Positions 54,621 to 62,537 of a stretch of 64,000 nt of DNA are shown here, in pieces (within the stretch, counting starts at the first letter, position 1; each line of letters begins with the position of its first letter). This stretch comes from Thalassotalea euphylliae (GTDB taxonomy: Bacteria > Pseudomonadota > Gammaproteobacteria > Enterobacterales > Alteromonadaceae): positions 3,658,001-3,722,000 of the forward strand of contig NZ_QUOV01000001.1 of NCBI RefSeq assembly GCF_003390395.1, given 5' to 3'. Both the position numbers and the translations under genes were made by a program. The notes beneath the pieces were generated by a model. The model searched no databases. It worked only from the letters and a program-made list of their open reading frames with translations, and had not been told where the DNA came from.

Positions 54621-55430
54621 ATGAGATTTAACAAAGTTGTAACAGGCCTAGCGTTCGGGCTCGCAGCTTCAAGCTTCGCCAACGCGCAAACTATCGATAT
54701 TAGCATTACCAACCTTACACACGCACAAAACTTCACACCACGTTTAGTGATTGCTCATGACAACACAGTTGACGCATTTGAAGTGGGTGAAGAAGCTTCA
54801 ACAGCACTAGCATGGTTAGCAGAAGCAGGCGTTATTGAAGACGAGCAAAATGCAGCTTCTAGCGGTCAAAACTTCGAAGCCTTACTAGGACCAGAAGATA
54901 CTGACAATGGCTCAAACACTTGGCACCGTTTTGGTGGTTTACTAGCACCATCAATGACACTCAGCTACCCGTTCGATACCATGGACAAGCCTTACTTATC
55001 TTTACTATCTATGTTGGTACCTACTAACGATGCTTTCGTTGGTTTAGACTCAATTGTCATCCCAACAGAACCAGGCACATACACTTACTTCCTAAACGCA
55101 TATGACGCTGGTACTGAATTAAACGACGAGTTAAACAGTGCACGTACCGATGTTACCGAAGCAGGTACAGGTAATGCATTAGGCGGCTATGGCGTACCTG
55201 GTGTTGCCGGTGGCGGCGCTTCTCCAGTGCCATTAGGCACAGGTGGTACAGGTGTTGGTGCCGTTATCGAAAGTGGTCAAGTTGAAGATGGTACAGATGG
55301 TCCAGTACATATTCACCGTAACGTTTTAGGTGACACAAGCGATTCAGGTGGCGCTAGCGACCTTGACTCTACTGTACACCGTTGGTTAAACCCTGTTGCT
55401 CGCGTTACTATTACTGTACCAGCACCATAA
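54621..55430 (+). CDS. Exported spondin-domain protein
   Basis: A 269-residue secreted protein with a clear signal peptide (MRFNKVVTGLAFGLAASSFANA) and AGAGG nine bases before the ATG. The mature part matches bacterial proteins annotated as spondin-domain: IDISITNLTHAQNFTPRLVIAH opens the beta-sandwich, SMLVPTNDAFVGLDSI is the best-conserved block, and HRWLNPVARVTITVP ends it. Between lie Gly-rich loops (GNALGGYGVPGVAGGG). The eukaryotic domain binds calcium and matrix molecules; the bacterial role is not established. It forms an operon with a lipoprotein paralogue 16 bp downstream. Confidence 0.85.
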   Translation: MRFNKVVTGLAFGLAASSFANAQTIDISITNLTHAQNFTPRLVIAHDNTVDAFEVGEEASTALAWLAEAGVIEDEQNAASSGQNFEALLGPEDTDNGSNTWHRFGGLLAPSMTLSYPFDTMDKPYLSLLSMLVPTNDAFVGLDSIVIPTEPGTYTYFLNAYDAGTELNDELNSARTDVTEAGTGNALGGYGVPGVAGGGASPVPLGTGGTGVGAVIESGQVEDGTDGPVHIHRNVLGDTSDSGGASDLDSTVHRWLNPVARVTITVPAP

Positions 55431-55446
55431 GTTGGAGGAGTAAATC

Positions 55447-56295
55447 ATGAGAAAGTCAACACTTAGCGTGAGACTCCTGGTTTTGTCATTGGCATTAGGC
55501 CTAGGTGGCTGTTTCGATGACGGTGACGATGGCGCTGACGGTGCTCAAGGCCCACAAGGTGAGCAAGGACCAGCAGGTCCGGCTGGCCCAGCAGGCCCTG
55601 CGGGTCAAGATGGACAGGACGGCACTGGCACTACAGCAGTCTACACAGTACAAATTACTAACTTAACTTACGCTCAACCATTCTCGCCAGCAGCAATTAT
55701 TTTGCATGAGGCAGGTTACAGCGCATTCACCGATGGTGAGCCAGCGAGCGTAGCGATTGAAGAATTAGCAGAAGGCGGCAGCAACGCAAGTTTACTTAGC
55801 GAAGCGATGGGCTCTGTATATTACCTTGACTCACAATCAGGTAGTGGCCCAATTCCACCGCGTTCAATTGGTAATACTTATACGCTTGTTGTACCAGCGT
55901 TAGACACCGATAACCTTCGTCTATCGTTTGCAACTATGCTAGTGAATACCAATGATGCTTTTACCGCATTAAATGCGATGGATGTGAGTAACATGACGGT
56001 CGGCCAAAGCGCGAGCTTTATGACACCAACATGGGACTCTGGCACAGAAGCGAATACTGAAACGGCTGATACTATGCCTGGGCCTGCAGCAGCGGCAGCA
56101 GGTGGCGGCGGTGCAGCAGCTGGCTTCGATGCAGCACGTGATGATTTATTTGATCGCGTACACTTCCATCGTGGTGCAACGACTAGCGCCAATGCTACCG
56201 ACCCAAGCATGGAAGGTTTAAGTACTTCTGTGTTAACTGAAGGTCACCGTTGGGATAACCCTACGGCAAAAGTCACCATTACTCGTACTCGATAA
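55447..56295 (+). CDS. Spondin-domain lipoprotein with collagen-like stalk
   Basis: A 282-residue paralogue of the preceding protein. GGAGGAG lies seven bases before the ATG. The leader ends in LGLGGC with Cys 22, a probable lipidation site. Residues 26-61 are twelve consecutive Gly-X-Y triplets (QGEQGPAGPAGPAGPAGQDG), a collagen-like stalk, followed by the spondin-like domain (VQITNLTYAQPFSPAAIILHEAG, MLVNTNDAFTALNAM, HRWDNPTAKVTITR). An Ala/Gly run (AAAAAGGGGAAAG) lies near residue 220. The design suggests a surface-anchored protein held off the membrane, beside a freely exported partner. A terminator follows. Confidence 0.83.
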   Translation: MRKSTLSVRLLVLSLALGLGGCFDDGDDGADGAQGPQGEQGPAGPAGPAGPAGQDGQDGTGTTAVYTVQITNLTYAQPFSPAAIILHEAGYSAFTDGEPASVAIEELAEGGSNASLLSEAMGSVYYLDSQSGSGPIPPRSIGNTYTLVVPALDTDNLRLSFATMLVNTNDAFTALNAMDVSNMTVGQSASFMTPTWDSGTEANTETADTMPGPAAAAAGGGGAAAGFDAARDDLFDRVHFHRGATTSANATDPSMEGLSTSVLTEGHRWDNPTAKVTITRTR

Positions 56296-56342
56296 TAATT
56301 GTGACTTTATTATTAACTTACTCTTAGCGGCGTAAGAAAAGT

Positions 56343-56370
56343 AAAAAGGCTTCCATTGGAAGCCTTTTTT
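56343..56370. terminator. Bidirectional terminator between the spondin genes and parA
   Basis: AAAAAGGCTTCC (56343-56354) pairs perfectly with GGAAGCCTTTTT (56358-56369), loop ATT, with T and A tracts outside. Confidence 0.93.
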
Positions 56371-56399
56371 ATTGCCCTTGACCCGTCTGACGCACAGCG

Positions 56400-57185
56400 C
56401 TATTGGGCACTAGCTAACGCTTGCTCTTCAATAAAGTCATAGCAGGCTGCCACAGCCAATGTCAGCTTATGCTTTGGCGCCATATGAATTAGTGGTGATT
56501 TTTGTTGATGTGATTCACGCATTTTTACCGACTGTGGAATATAGTCAGCAATAACCGGGTATCCTTCGTCAATCAGCTCTTGAATAATGCGACCCGGTAA
56601 ATTGGCATTCGCCATGTACTGGTTGGCAATAATACCTTCAACGTGCAAATTTTCGTTGTGATCTTCTTTAATCTCTTGAATTTGCTGCTGCAAGCTATAC
56701 AGGCCCTGACGCGCAAAGTCGTCACAATCGATAGGAATTAAGCAACTATCTGCCGCAATTAACGCAGACAGGCTGTAAAAATTCAGCGCAGGTGGTGTAT
56801 CAATGTAAATGCGGTCAAAATCATCACGTAAAGTCGCTAGTGCATCGCGTAATTTATAGATTTTGTGACGACTATCGAGTTCACTTTCAAGCTCTTTAAT
56901 TCGCTCAGAGCCACGAATAATAAACAAGTTCTCGTAACTCGTTGGTTGGCAATACTCAATGATAGGACGTTTGCGTAAATGAAAGGTAATGGTCTGTTCA
57001 AATAGCGCCGCGATAGAGTCATCATCGCTAATATCAAGTGCGGATAAATAAGAAGAGGTATTGCACTGCGTATCGAGATCTAACACTAAGGTACGTAAAC
57101 CACTTGCAGCCGACATCGCGGCAAGATTAACAGCAAGGCTTGATTTACCTACCCCACCTTTTTTATTAAAAAGCACTCGGATCAT
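56400..57185 (-). CDS. Orphan ParA-family ATPase
   Basis: A 261-residue deviant Walker ATPase of the ParA/Soj type, which positions cargo such as plasmids, chemoreceptor arrays or other complexes. The start ATG 57185 has AGGGAA four bases upstream; a TTG at 57200 overlaps that site. Walker A is NKKGGVGKSSLAVNLA, the A' motif LVLDLDTQCNTSSYL, and Walker B region FDRIYIDTPPALNFYSLSAL. No parB or parS-like repeats are nearby, so its cargo is unknown. It converges on the spondin operon. Confidence 0.9.
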   Translation of the reverse strand: MIRVLFNKKGGVGKSSLAVNLAAMSAASGLRTLVLDLDTQCNTSSYLSALDISDDDSIAALFEQTITFHLRKRPIIEYCQPTSYENLFIIRGSERIKELESELDSRHKIYKLRDALATLRDDFDRIYIDTPPALNFYSLSALIAADSCLIPIDCDDFARQGLYSLQQQIQEIKEDHNENLHVEGIIANQYMANANLPGRIIQELIDEGYPVIADYIPQSVKMRESHQQKSPLIHMAPKHKLTLAVAACYDFIEEQALASAQ

Positions 57186-57414
57186 GAACTTCCCTATCAA
57201 CTCTTTGTAAGTAGTAACAATTAATACTTACTCACGTTAACAAATAATAAGCAACGTCGCTATGTCGAAAAGTACTAAATAAGTTCAACTATTGCTGACA
57301 ATAACCAGAATAACAGAGCGGTGGGGGTGGTTTTATTGAAATAACCGAGTGACTAGCTGATCTGCTTGATAGCTCAAGACAAATCAGCATTCACACTATT
57401 AGCCTGACATTGGT

Positions 57415-58122
57415 TTAACGGCGAGATTTACGCACCGCGACGCCAAGTAAAACTAAACCAAGCAAGGCTAAGGTATCTGGCTCTGGAATTTCAGCACTGT
57501 TTGGACGACCAGCTAAGCTCGAAAAGCGCGCGGTTTGACTCTCTGTGTAAAAGCCAACATGGCCAGCAGTAAAGCTGTTATCGGTAAACGACTGCTCTAC
57601 ACCACCTAAGCTAAATGAAATTTCCTCACCTGAACGTGCAACGTTAAAGCGGTAATTAACATCATCTTGCCAAAATAATTCCTGCTCGAACAAAGTGCTT
57701 GAAACACCATCGACTTCTTTAACTAAAAACAGACCACTTGAAACGGAGAATCGGCCGTCACCGCGATCACCACGATCGTTTAAGCCACCTTGCTCCCAAC
57801 CCAAGCGGTAGTGATTGCGTTCGTCCTGCCAGCCAAACACAACACCGAGAATATCGTCATCATCAAATAAATCCGATGTCGGTGTCATAAAGCCACTAAA
57901 TACAAAGTCGCCATCAAAGATGAAATCACTAATTAAAGCGCCATTGGCATTATTATTTTGTATTGCTTGATTACCATTTGCACTGGTAATACCTTGCGAG
58001 CCACCACGTGCAGGGGATTCTGCTAATGTCCACAAACTGGTATCAATAATAATATTGGCTTGCGCATTAGTAAAAATTAGGAATAGAGATAAAAATGAAA
58101 GGCTTTTAATAGACTTCAACAT
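57415..58122 (-). CDS. PEP-CTERM sorting-signal protein
   Basis: A 235-residue exported protein with a signal peptide (MLKSIKSLSFLSLFLIFTNAQA). The C-terminus has EIPEPDTLALLGLVLLGVAVRKSRR: a Pro-Glu-Pro motif, a hydrophobic helix and a basic tail, the PEP-CTERM signal cut by exosortase. The middle resembles the beta-sandwich of thrombospondin C-terminal/lectin-like proteins (DDDDILGVVFGWQDERNHYRLGW), with Asp clusters that could bind calcium. No exosortase gene is in the window. It may be an exopolysaccharide-associated surface protein. Confidence 0.85.
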   Translation of the reverse strand: MLKSIKSLSFLSLFLIFTNAQANIIIDTSLWTLAESPARGGSQGITSANGNQAIQNNNANGALISDFIFDGDFVFSGFMTPTSDLFDDDDILGVVFGWQDERNHYRLGWEQGGLNDRGDRGDGRFSVSSGLFLVKEVDGVSSTLFEQELFWQDDVNYRFNVARSGEEISFSLGGVEQSFTDNSFTAGHVGFYTESQTARFSSLAGRPNSAEIPEPDTLALLGLVLLGVAVRKSRR

Positions 58123-58561
58123 GCTACAACCTAAAACAAGTTAATTAAAAGATAAAACAGTAATGTTTTCTATGTTAAACAACTAGTTAGTCTGTTCAAC
58201 ATGATAGTTAACAGGTGCTTAAGCAAAAACAACACCATTATAAAAAGTTTTTAATTATCATGAGGTTAAAAACCTTTCTTTTTATCAGCAAAAGAAAGTG
58301 TTAAATAACCTGACACTTGGTAGTAATTATTTACTGTTCAATGAGTTAAAGAGTTAGAAGCCAGATATCGGACAGCTACCCCCTAAGAAAAACAGCCGCC
58401 TTGAGCGAAGAGCACTATAATTAAAAGAGAGCACTTAAAGTAAAACACGTAAACCAAAACAAAGCGCCCGAGTCAAAGCAGGGCATGACCTTCAGCTAAG
58501 TATTACTAAATCAGCTAGCTGACTTTTGCCATAACATCGCCTGACCAAATAGGCTGGAGAT
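58123..58561. other. Intergenic region before MITE copy 2
   Basis: About 440 bp without a gene. A weak hairpin AGGTT-AAA-AACCT followed by TTTCTTTTT (58263-58284) resembles a small terminator, but no plus-strand gene precedes it. The rest is A/T-rich. Confidence 0.4.
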
Positions 58562-58890
58562 CAGGGCGTGTTGAGCTTTCGAGGTTGAATTTTGTTCAAT
58601 CTAAACGCTTTCTGATCGCGACGCTCGTTTTGTCGCATAGTTGTTCTCGGCTTTGTCTCCTGAGTCGCTCTACCTCCTGCATCCATGCAGTCGTATGTAA
58701 AAAGCGAGCAACAATGAGCAGGAGGCGTTTAGATGAACCCAATCAATTAAAATAAAAGGGCAGCGTCTGTTTGAGTTTTCTACTTTGTTGGCACTTATTT
58801 ATGGAGAATGACTACACTGCACAAGTGCCGCCTTGTATAAAACCCAAACAGACTGCTGCAAAAACAACCCTGAAAGATCAACACGCCCTA
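58562..58890. mobile_element. MITE-like element, copy 2, with an internal segment
   Basis: The left end (58562-58580) matches the copy 1 terminal repeat with two changes, and the right end (58872-58890) matches exactly. The right ~115 bp are almost identical to copy 1. Between the ends lies about 186 bp absent from copy 1, itself bounded by inverted repeats (near 58594-58608 and 58725-58738, sharing TCTAAACGC). A 41-codon frame on the minus strand (58686-58561) fills much of it but looks incidental. The right end is 57 bp before the binding-protein start. Confidence 0.82.
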
Positions 58891-58947
58891 ATACCAACAA
58901 CAAGTGTTCAAACCAACATTAGTGGAAGGCTTTCGACATTGCGCACC

Positions 58948-59691
58948 ATGAGCTATCGCTTAATAATCATACTATTGTCAGTGTTTTTTACACTGCCTGT
59001 TACTCTGTTCGCCCAAGACACTGCTTCGCATGCCGAAGGTTGTGAAGTTACCGCATCGGTATCACCAGATTTTCCCAAAGGTTTACACGCCAAATATATG
59101 CGCTATCTCGGCCAAAAGCTCAACCTGAAAGTCAATATCAAACCTATGCCATTGGCGCGGCGAATCAAAGAGCTTGAGAAAGGCACTATCGATATCATTA
59201 TTCTCAACTACCGAGAAAATCCAGCACTCACCTTTTTGCAACCCGCCTACAGCCCAATTACCGAATATCTGTTCGTCAATCACGATGACAAAGATAAAAT
59301 CACCAATTACCGACAACTCATCAACGCTGCCATTGGCTTAAACACTGGTTCAGAAGTCTTTCCGATATTTGACAACGATAAGGCATCGAAAAAAATCACG
59401 GTTAATACGTTAGAACAAAAAATATTGCTGCTGAAGCACAATCGAATTGACGGTTTTTTTCATACGAATCTGAGTACTAAGGCTGTACTGCAACAAATGG
59501 GTTTAACTGAAGATATAGTCAAGTCTACTTGGCAGCCTCAATACTTGAGAAAGCAATCACATTTTGTCATTTCGCCAAATTCAAAGCTCTTTCATCGTAA
59601 AGCTGAGTTAGAGAAGATTATCGAGCAGGGAGTTGCTAATGGCGAGTTTCTTGAGATTCGGCGAGTTCACTACAAAGCTACCAACAAGTAG
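58948..59691 (+). CDS. Small periplasmic solute-binding-protein-3-like protein, paralogue
   Basis: A paralogue of the protein at 6348. I start at ATG 58948, giving a clear signal peptide (MSYRLIIILLSVFFTLPVTLFA) and a 247-residue product. The longer frame from 58771 begins inside the MITE and its first 59 residues are element-derived. Shared landmarks are VSPDFPKGLHAKYMRYLGQKL, PMPLARRIKELEKGTIDIII, KILLLKHNRIDGFFHTNLST and WQPQYLRKQSHFVISP. No transporter genes are adjacent. The MITE just upstream may supply or alter the promoter. Confidence 0.75.
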   Translation: MSYRLIIILLSVFFTLPVTLFAQDTASHAEGCEVTASVSPDFPKGLHAKYMRYLGQKLNLKVNIKPMPLARRIKELEKGTIDIIILNYRENPALTFLQPAYSPITEYLFVNHDDKDKITNYRQLINAAIGLNTGSEVFPIFDNDKASKKITVNTLEQKILLLKHNRIDGFFHTNLSTKAVLQQMGLTEDIVKSTWQPQYLRKQSHFVISPNSKLFHRKAELEKIIEQGVANGEFLEIRRVHYKATNK

Positions 59692-59858
59692 TGATCCCAA
59701 AAAACGTAGTCTTCTTGTTGGAACAATCAGTACATGCGCTTAATAACAAAAACGCCCCTTTGCTAACCCTTGGGCTAGGCGCTAAAACATGAGTTAGCCA
59801 TATAACGGCGTAATCAAGTCATCTGGACACCAAACCAACCCCAGCGTGTTAACTACGC

Positions 59859-61046
59859 TCACTTCGGTAACTCATTGTAAAGGTTAAGCATACTCGTTAT
59901 CGAAAGTCTTTGTGGCGCGAGCCCTACACCATGATAAAGGTAACGTTGATAAGATAAAGATTGCCAGCCTTTGCGTTTGATAAAACGGCTAAACTGACGA
60001 ACATTCGTTTGTGTGATTAACTCAAAAGAATATTTTTCTAATGCCCCCTGATAGCGCTGAGGATTTTCAGCTAGCTGGTGTTGTGCAATTCGCAATACAG
60101 CTTGTCCTGCCATTAAAAAATGTCCACCGACTGATGCTGTCAGTTTACCTTGCTCGATACTATCAATAGCACCTGGCAGCCAATCAAAACCACCAATAAA
60201 GTATGGCTGGCTTTGTTGATTACTAGCTAATTGATAGGCAGTCAGTGCCAAGTCGTCGTTAGCGCACCAAATTAATCGAGCTTGTGGGTAGCGACGTAAA
60301 ATCTCGGGCAATTTGTCCTGCGCAACTTGCTTATCCCAATTAGTCGAAAAGACCTGCTTTAGCTGGAGCTTTTGCTTAGCGTCCATATCCATCAGTATTT
60401 GCTCGCGCTGCTTGGAAACGGAATTAAAATTGCCACCCAAACCCACCACATTTATTGGCTTATTTGGATATGCATTTTGATGCTCACGCATCAAAGCATC
60501 CAGCAGCAGTTGACTACCTTGTTGATTATCATAAACAACTTCCCCTATCCAATTAGGATAAGATTCAGTGGGGTATTTAATAATGCCATCTTGGTTATCA
60601 AAATCGGTATCTTCTAATGTGATAAATTTAACGTTTGCTTGGTTAAGTAGATCAAACAATGATTTGGCATTACCTTGGTAGGGGCGAATAATGACATAAT
60701 CAGGTCTTTTATCCTGACGGAGCAGATGACTAACGGTAGCCAGCAACGAAAATCGGCTTTCTACTGATGAATAAGTTTGGATATTAATATCAAGATCAGC
60801 AGCCACTGCAAAAGCGACATCTTCGACGATTCGCCAAAATCCGTGCTCAGCAGCTTGAGGTAAAATTAACGCAATGGAGAGCTTGTCTTGAACAAGCGAG
60901 TCACCATTTTTTCGGGCTTGTTCGTTTGCTTCTTTGCTAAATACCAAGCTACTAGCGCTGGCATTAACGCTTACGCAGAGTAATAGTAATAAAACATACC
61001 AATACAAGCGAGCAACTTGGCGAGTTAGAATATTGATATGTAACAC
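59859..61046 (-). CDS. Sugar-type periplasmic binding protein
   Basis: A 395-residue exported protein of the Peripla_BP_4 type (ribose/galactose-binding and LacI-like fold). A signal peptide (about 1-32) precedes LSIALILPQAAEHGFWRIVEDVAFAVAADL, and later NVVGLGGNFNSVSKQREQILMD, LIWCANDDLALTAYQLA and IGGFDWLPGAIDSIEQGKLTASVGGH. The last ~60 residues are an unusual extension (RQFSRFIKRKGWQSLSYQRYLYHGVGL). No ABC permease or ATPase is near, so it may feed a sensor kinase or a chemoreceptor rather than a transporter. Ligand unknown. Confidence 0.8.
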   Translation of the reverse strand: MLHINILTRQVARLYWYVLLLLLCVSVNASASSLVFSKEANEQARKNGDSLVQDKLSIALILPQAAEHGFWRIVEDVAFAVAADLDINIQTYSSVESRFSLLATVSHLLRQDKRPDYVIIRPYQGNAKSLFDLLNQANVKFITLEDTDFDNQDGIIKYPTESYPNWIGEVVYDNQQGSQLLLDALMREHQNAYPNKPINVVGLGGNFNSVSKQREQILMDMDAKQKLQLKQVFSTNWDKQVAQDKLPEILRRYPQARLIWCANDDLALTAYQLASNQQSQPYFIGGFDWLPGAIDSIEQGKLTASVGGHFLMAGQAVLRIAQHQLAENPQRYQGALEKYSFELITQTNVRQFSRFIKRKGWQSLSYQRYLYHGVGLAPQRLSITSMLNLYNELPK

Positions 61047-61371
61047 CCCATCATTGCCAGCACTTGTAACAAGATTAGCACAGAAGACAAAGCATATTTT
61101 TATCTTTACTTATTGAATAAGTTTCTTCAATTCTAGAATTATTTATTAGCTGTTCGGCAGCTAATAACAGCACTTTCAGAAATCTAGATTAAAAGTAGCT
61201 ATGCCAGCGTGCAGCATTTTGCGTGCAATTCCGACTCGCTAAAGTGACTTTCGAATCCTTTAACAAGCATCTGAATTTTATAGAGAGGTTTTCTTGATAA
61301 TGTTGAGAGAATGGCAATAACTGAACAAATCAGCAAAGGCAGCATACACTGCCTAAGCTCATCACCAAGGA
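61047..61371. other. Intergenic region between lldD end and the periplasmic binding-protein gene
   Basis: A 325-bp gap on a leftward run. It holds a hairpin (61143-61167) and a 12-bp palindrome AATTCTAGAATT (61129-61140) next to it. The promoter of the binding-protein gene should lie near 61060-61120. Nothing else is seen. Confidence 0.4.
61143..61167 (-). terminator. Candidate terminator of the lactate operon
   Basis: TTATTAGCTG (61143-61152) pairs perfectly with CAGCTAATAA (61158-61167) around TTCGG. It lies about 205 bp after lldD and before the next gene. A-T content of the stem and the lack of a long T tract make it moderate. Confidence 0.5.
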
Positions 61372-62520
61372 TTATCTAAAACGTAGATTACCTCGCGATA
61401 GTTGATCTAGTGAGTTGCAGCCCATTAAGCGCATATCACGTAACAATTCTTCTTTCATTAAGCCAAGCATACGCTCAACACCCGGTTGACCGGCTGCGGC
61501 TAATGGGTACAAGTAACCGCGACCAATACCGACCGCTTTTGCACCAAGTGATAAGGCTTTAAGCACATGGGTACCGCGCTGCACACCGCTGTCGAACAAC
61601 ACATCAATACGATCACCAACGGCATCAACAATTTCTGCCAGTTGGTCAAATGAGCTGCGAGAGCCATCAAGCTGACGGCCACCATGGTTAGAGATCACGA
61701 TACCGGTACAGCCGATATCAGCAGCGCGTTTCGCGTCTTCAACCGTCATAATGCCTTTTAAGCAGAACTCGCCATCCCAGAATTTCACCATCTCTTCAAC
61801 GTCTTGCCAATTCATTGATGGATCAAGCATTTTAGTGAAGTAATCACCAATTGAGCTACTGCTATTGCCCATATCAATATGCGCATCGAGCTGAGGTAGG
61901 CTGAAACTCTCATGGGTAACATAGTTAATGCCCCACATTGGCTTAATGGCAAATTGGATCATGCCTGCAAGGGTTAAGCGGAACGGAATTGAAAAACCTG
62001 TGCGCAAGTCACGTTCACGGTTACCACCAGTGATTGAGTCAACGGTTAGCATCATCACTTTAACGCCGGCCGCTTTGGCACGCTCCATCATGGCTTTGTT
62101 CAAGCCGCGATCTTTGTGGAAGTAGAACTGGTAAACTTGCGGAGTATCTACTAGCTCGGCAATTTCTTCTAGACTAACCGTACCTAGTGAAGAAACACCA
62201 AACATAGTACCGTATTTTTCTGCCGCTAGCGCTACCGCGCGCTCACCTTTGTGGTGGAATAAGCGTTGCAGTGCTGTTGGTGAGCAGTACACTGGCATAT
62301 CCAGCTTTTGCCCCATGACGGTAGTTGATAAATCAACATCTTCAACGCCAGTTAGTACGCTTGGCAATAAATCACAGCTTTCAAACGCATCAGTGTTGCG
62401 ACGATACGTGGTTTCGTCGTCGGCACCACCATCAATGTAGTTAAAGATAGGGCCTGGTAGGCGCTGTTTTGCTAGTTTTCTAAAATCATGAAAGTTATGA
62501 CATTGTTTTAATCGCATCAT
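61372..62520 (-). CDS. lldD: FMN-dependent L-lactate dehydrogenase
   Basis: LldD oxidises L-lactate to pyruvate and passes electrons to quinone at the inner membrane. I start at ATG 62520, with AGGA eight bases upstream; the frame from 62547 overlaps the dld end. The 382-residue product shows FNYIDGGADDETTYRRN, YCSPTALQRLFHHKGE, VMMLTVDS, and the FMN-dehydrogenase active site GIVISNHGGRQLDGS with the catalytic His, then DVLFDSGVQRGTHVLKALSLGAKAVGIGR. It follows dld by 17 bp, so both lactate isomers are used from one operon. Confidence 0.95.
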   Translation of the reverse strand: MMRLKQCHNFHDFRKLAKQRLPGPIFNYIDGGADDETTYRRNTDAFESCDLLPSVLTGVEDVDLSTTVMGQKLDMPVYCSPTALQRLFHHKGERAVALAAEKYGTMFGVSSLGTVSLEEIAELVDTPQVYQFYFHKDRGLNKAMMERAKAAGVKVMMLTVDSITGGNRERDLRTGFSIPFRLTLAGMIQFAIKPMWGINYVTHESFSLPQLDAHIDMGNSSSSIGDYFTKMLDPSMNWQDVEEMVKFWDGEFCLKGIMTVEDAKRAADIGCTGIVISNHGGRQLDGSRSSFDQLAEIVDAVGDRIDVLFDSGVQRGTHVLKALSLGAKAVGIGRGYLYPLAAAGQPGVERMLGLMKEELLRDMRLMGCNSLDQLSRGNLRFR

Positions 62521-62537
62521 TAGCAATTCCTCATTGA

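Noticed and set aside
55878..56210. 110-codon Ala/Ser-rich frame antisense to the second spondin gene
   Set aside because: Its composition mirrors the Ala/Gly-rich coding strand and it lacks any start signal.
58561..58686. 41-codon minus-strand frame inside MITE copy 2 ending in the terminal repeat
   Set aside because: It has no clear ribosome binding site, is not present in copy 1, and its very basic composition looks incidental to the inverted repeats.
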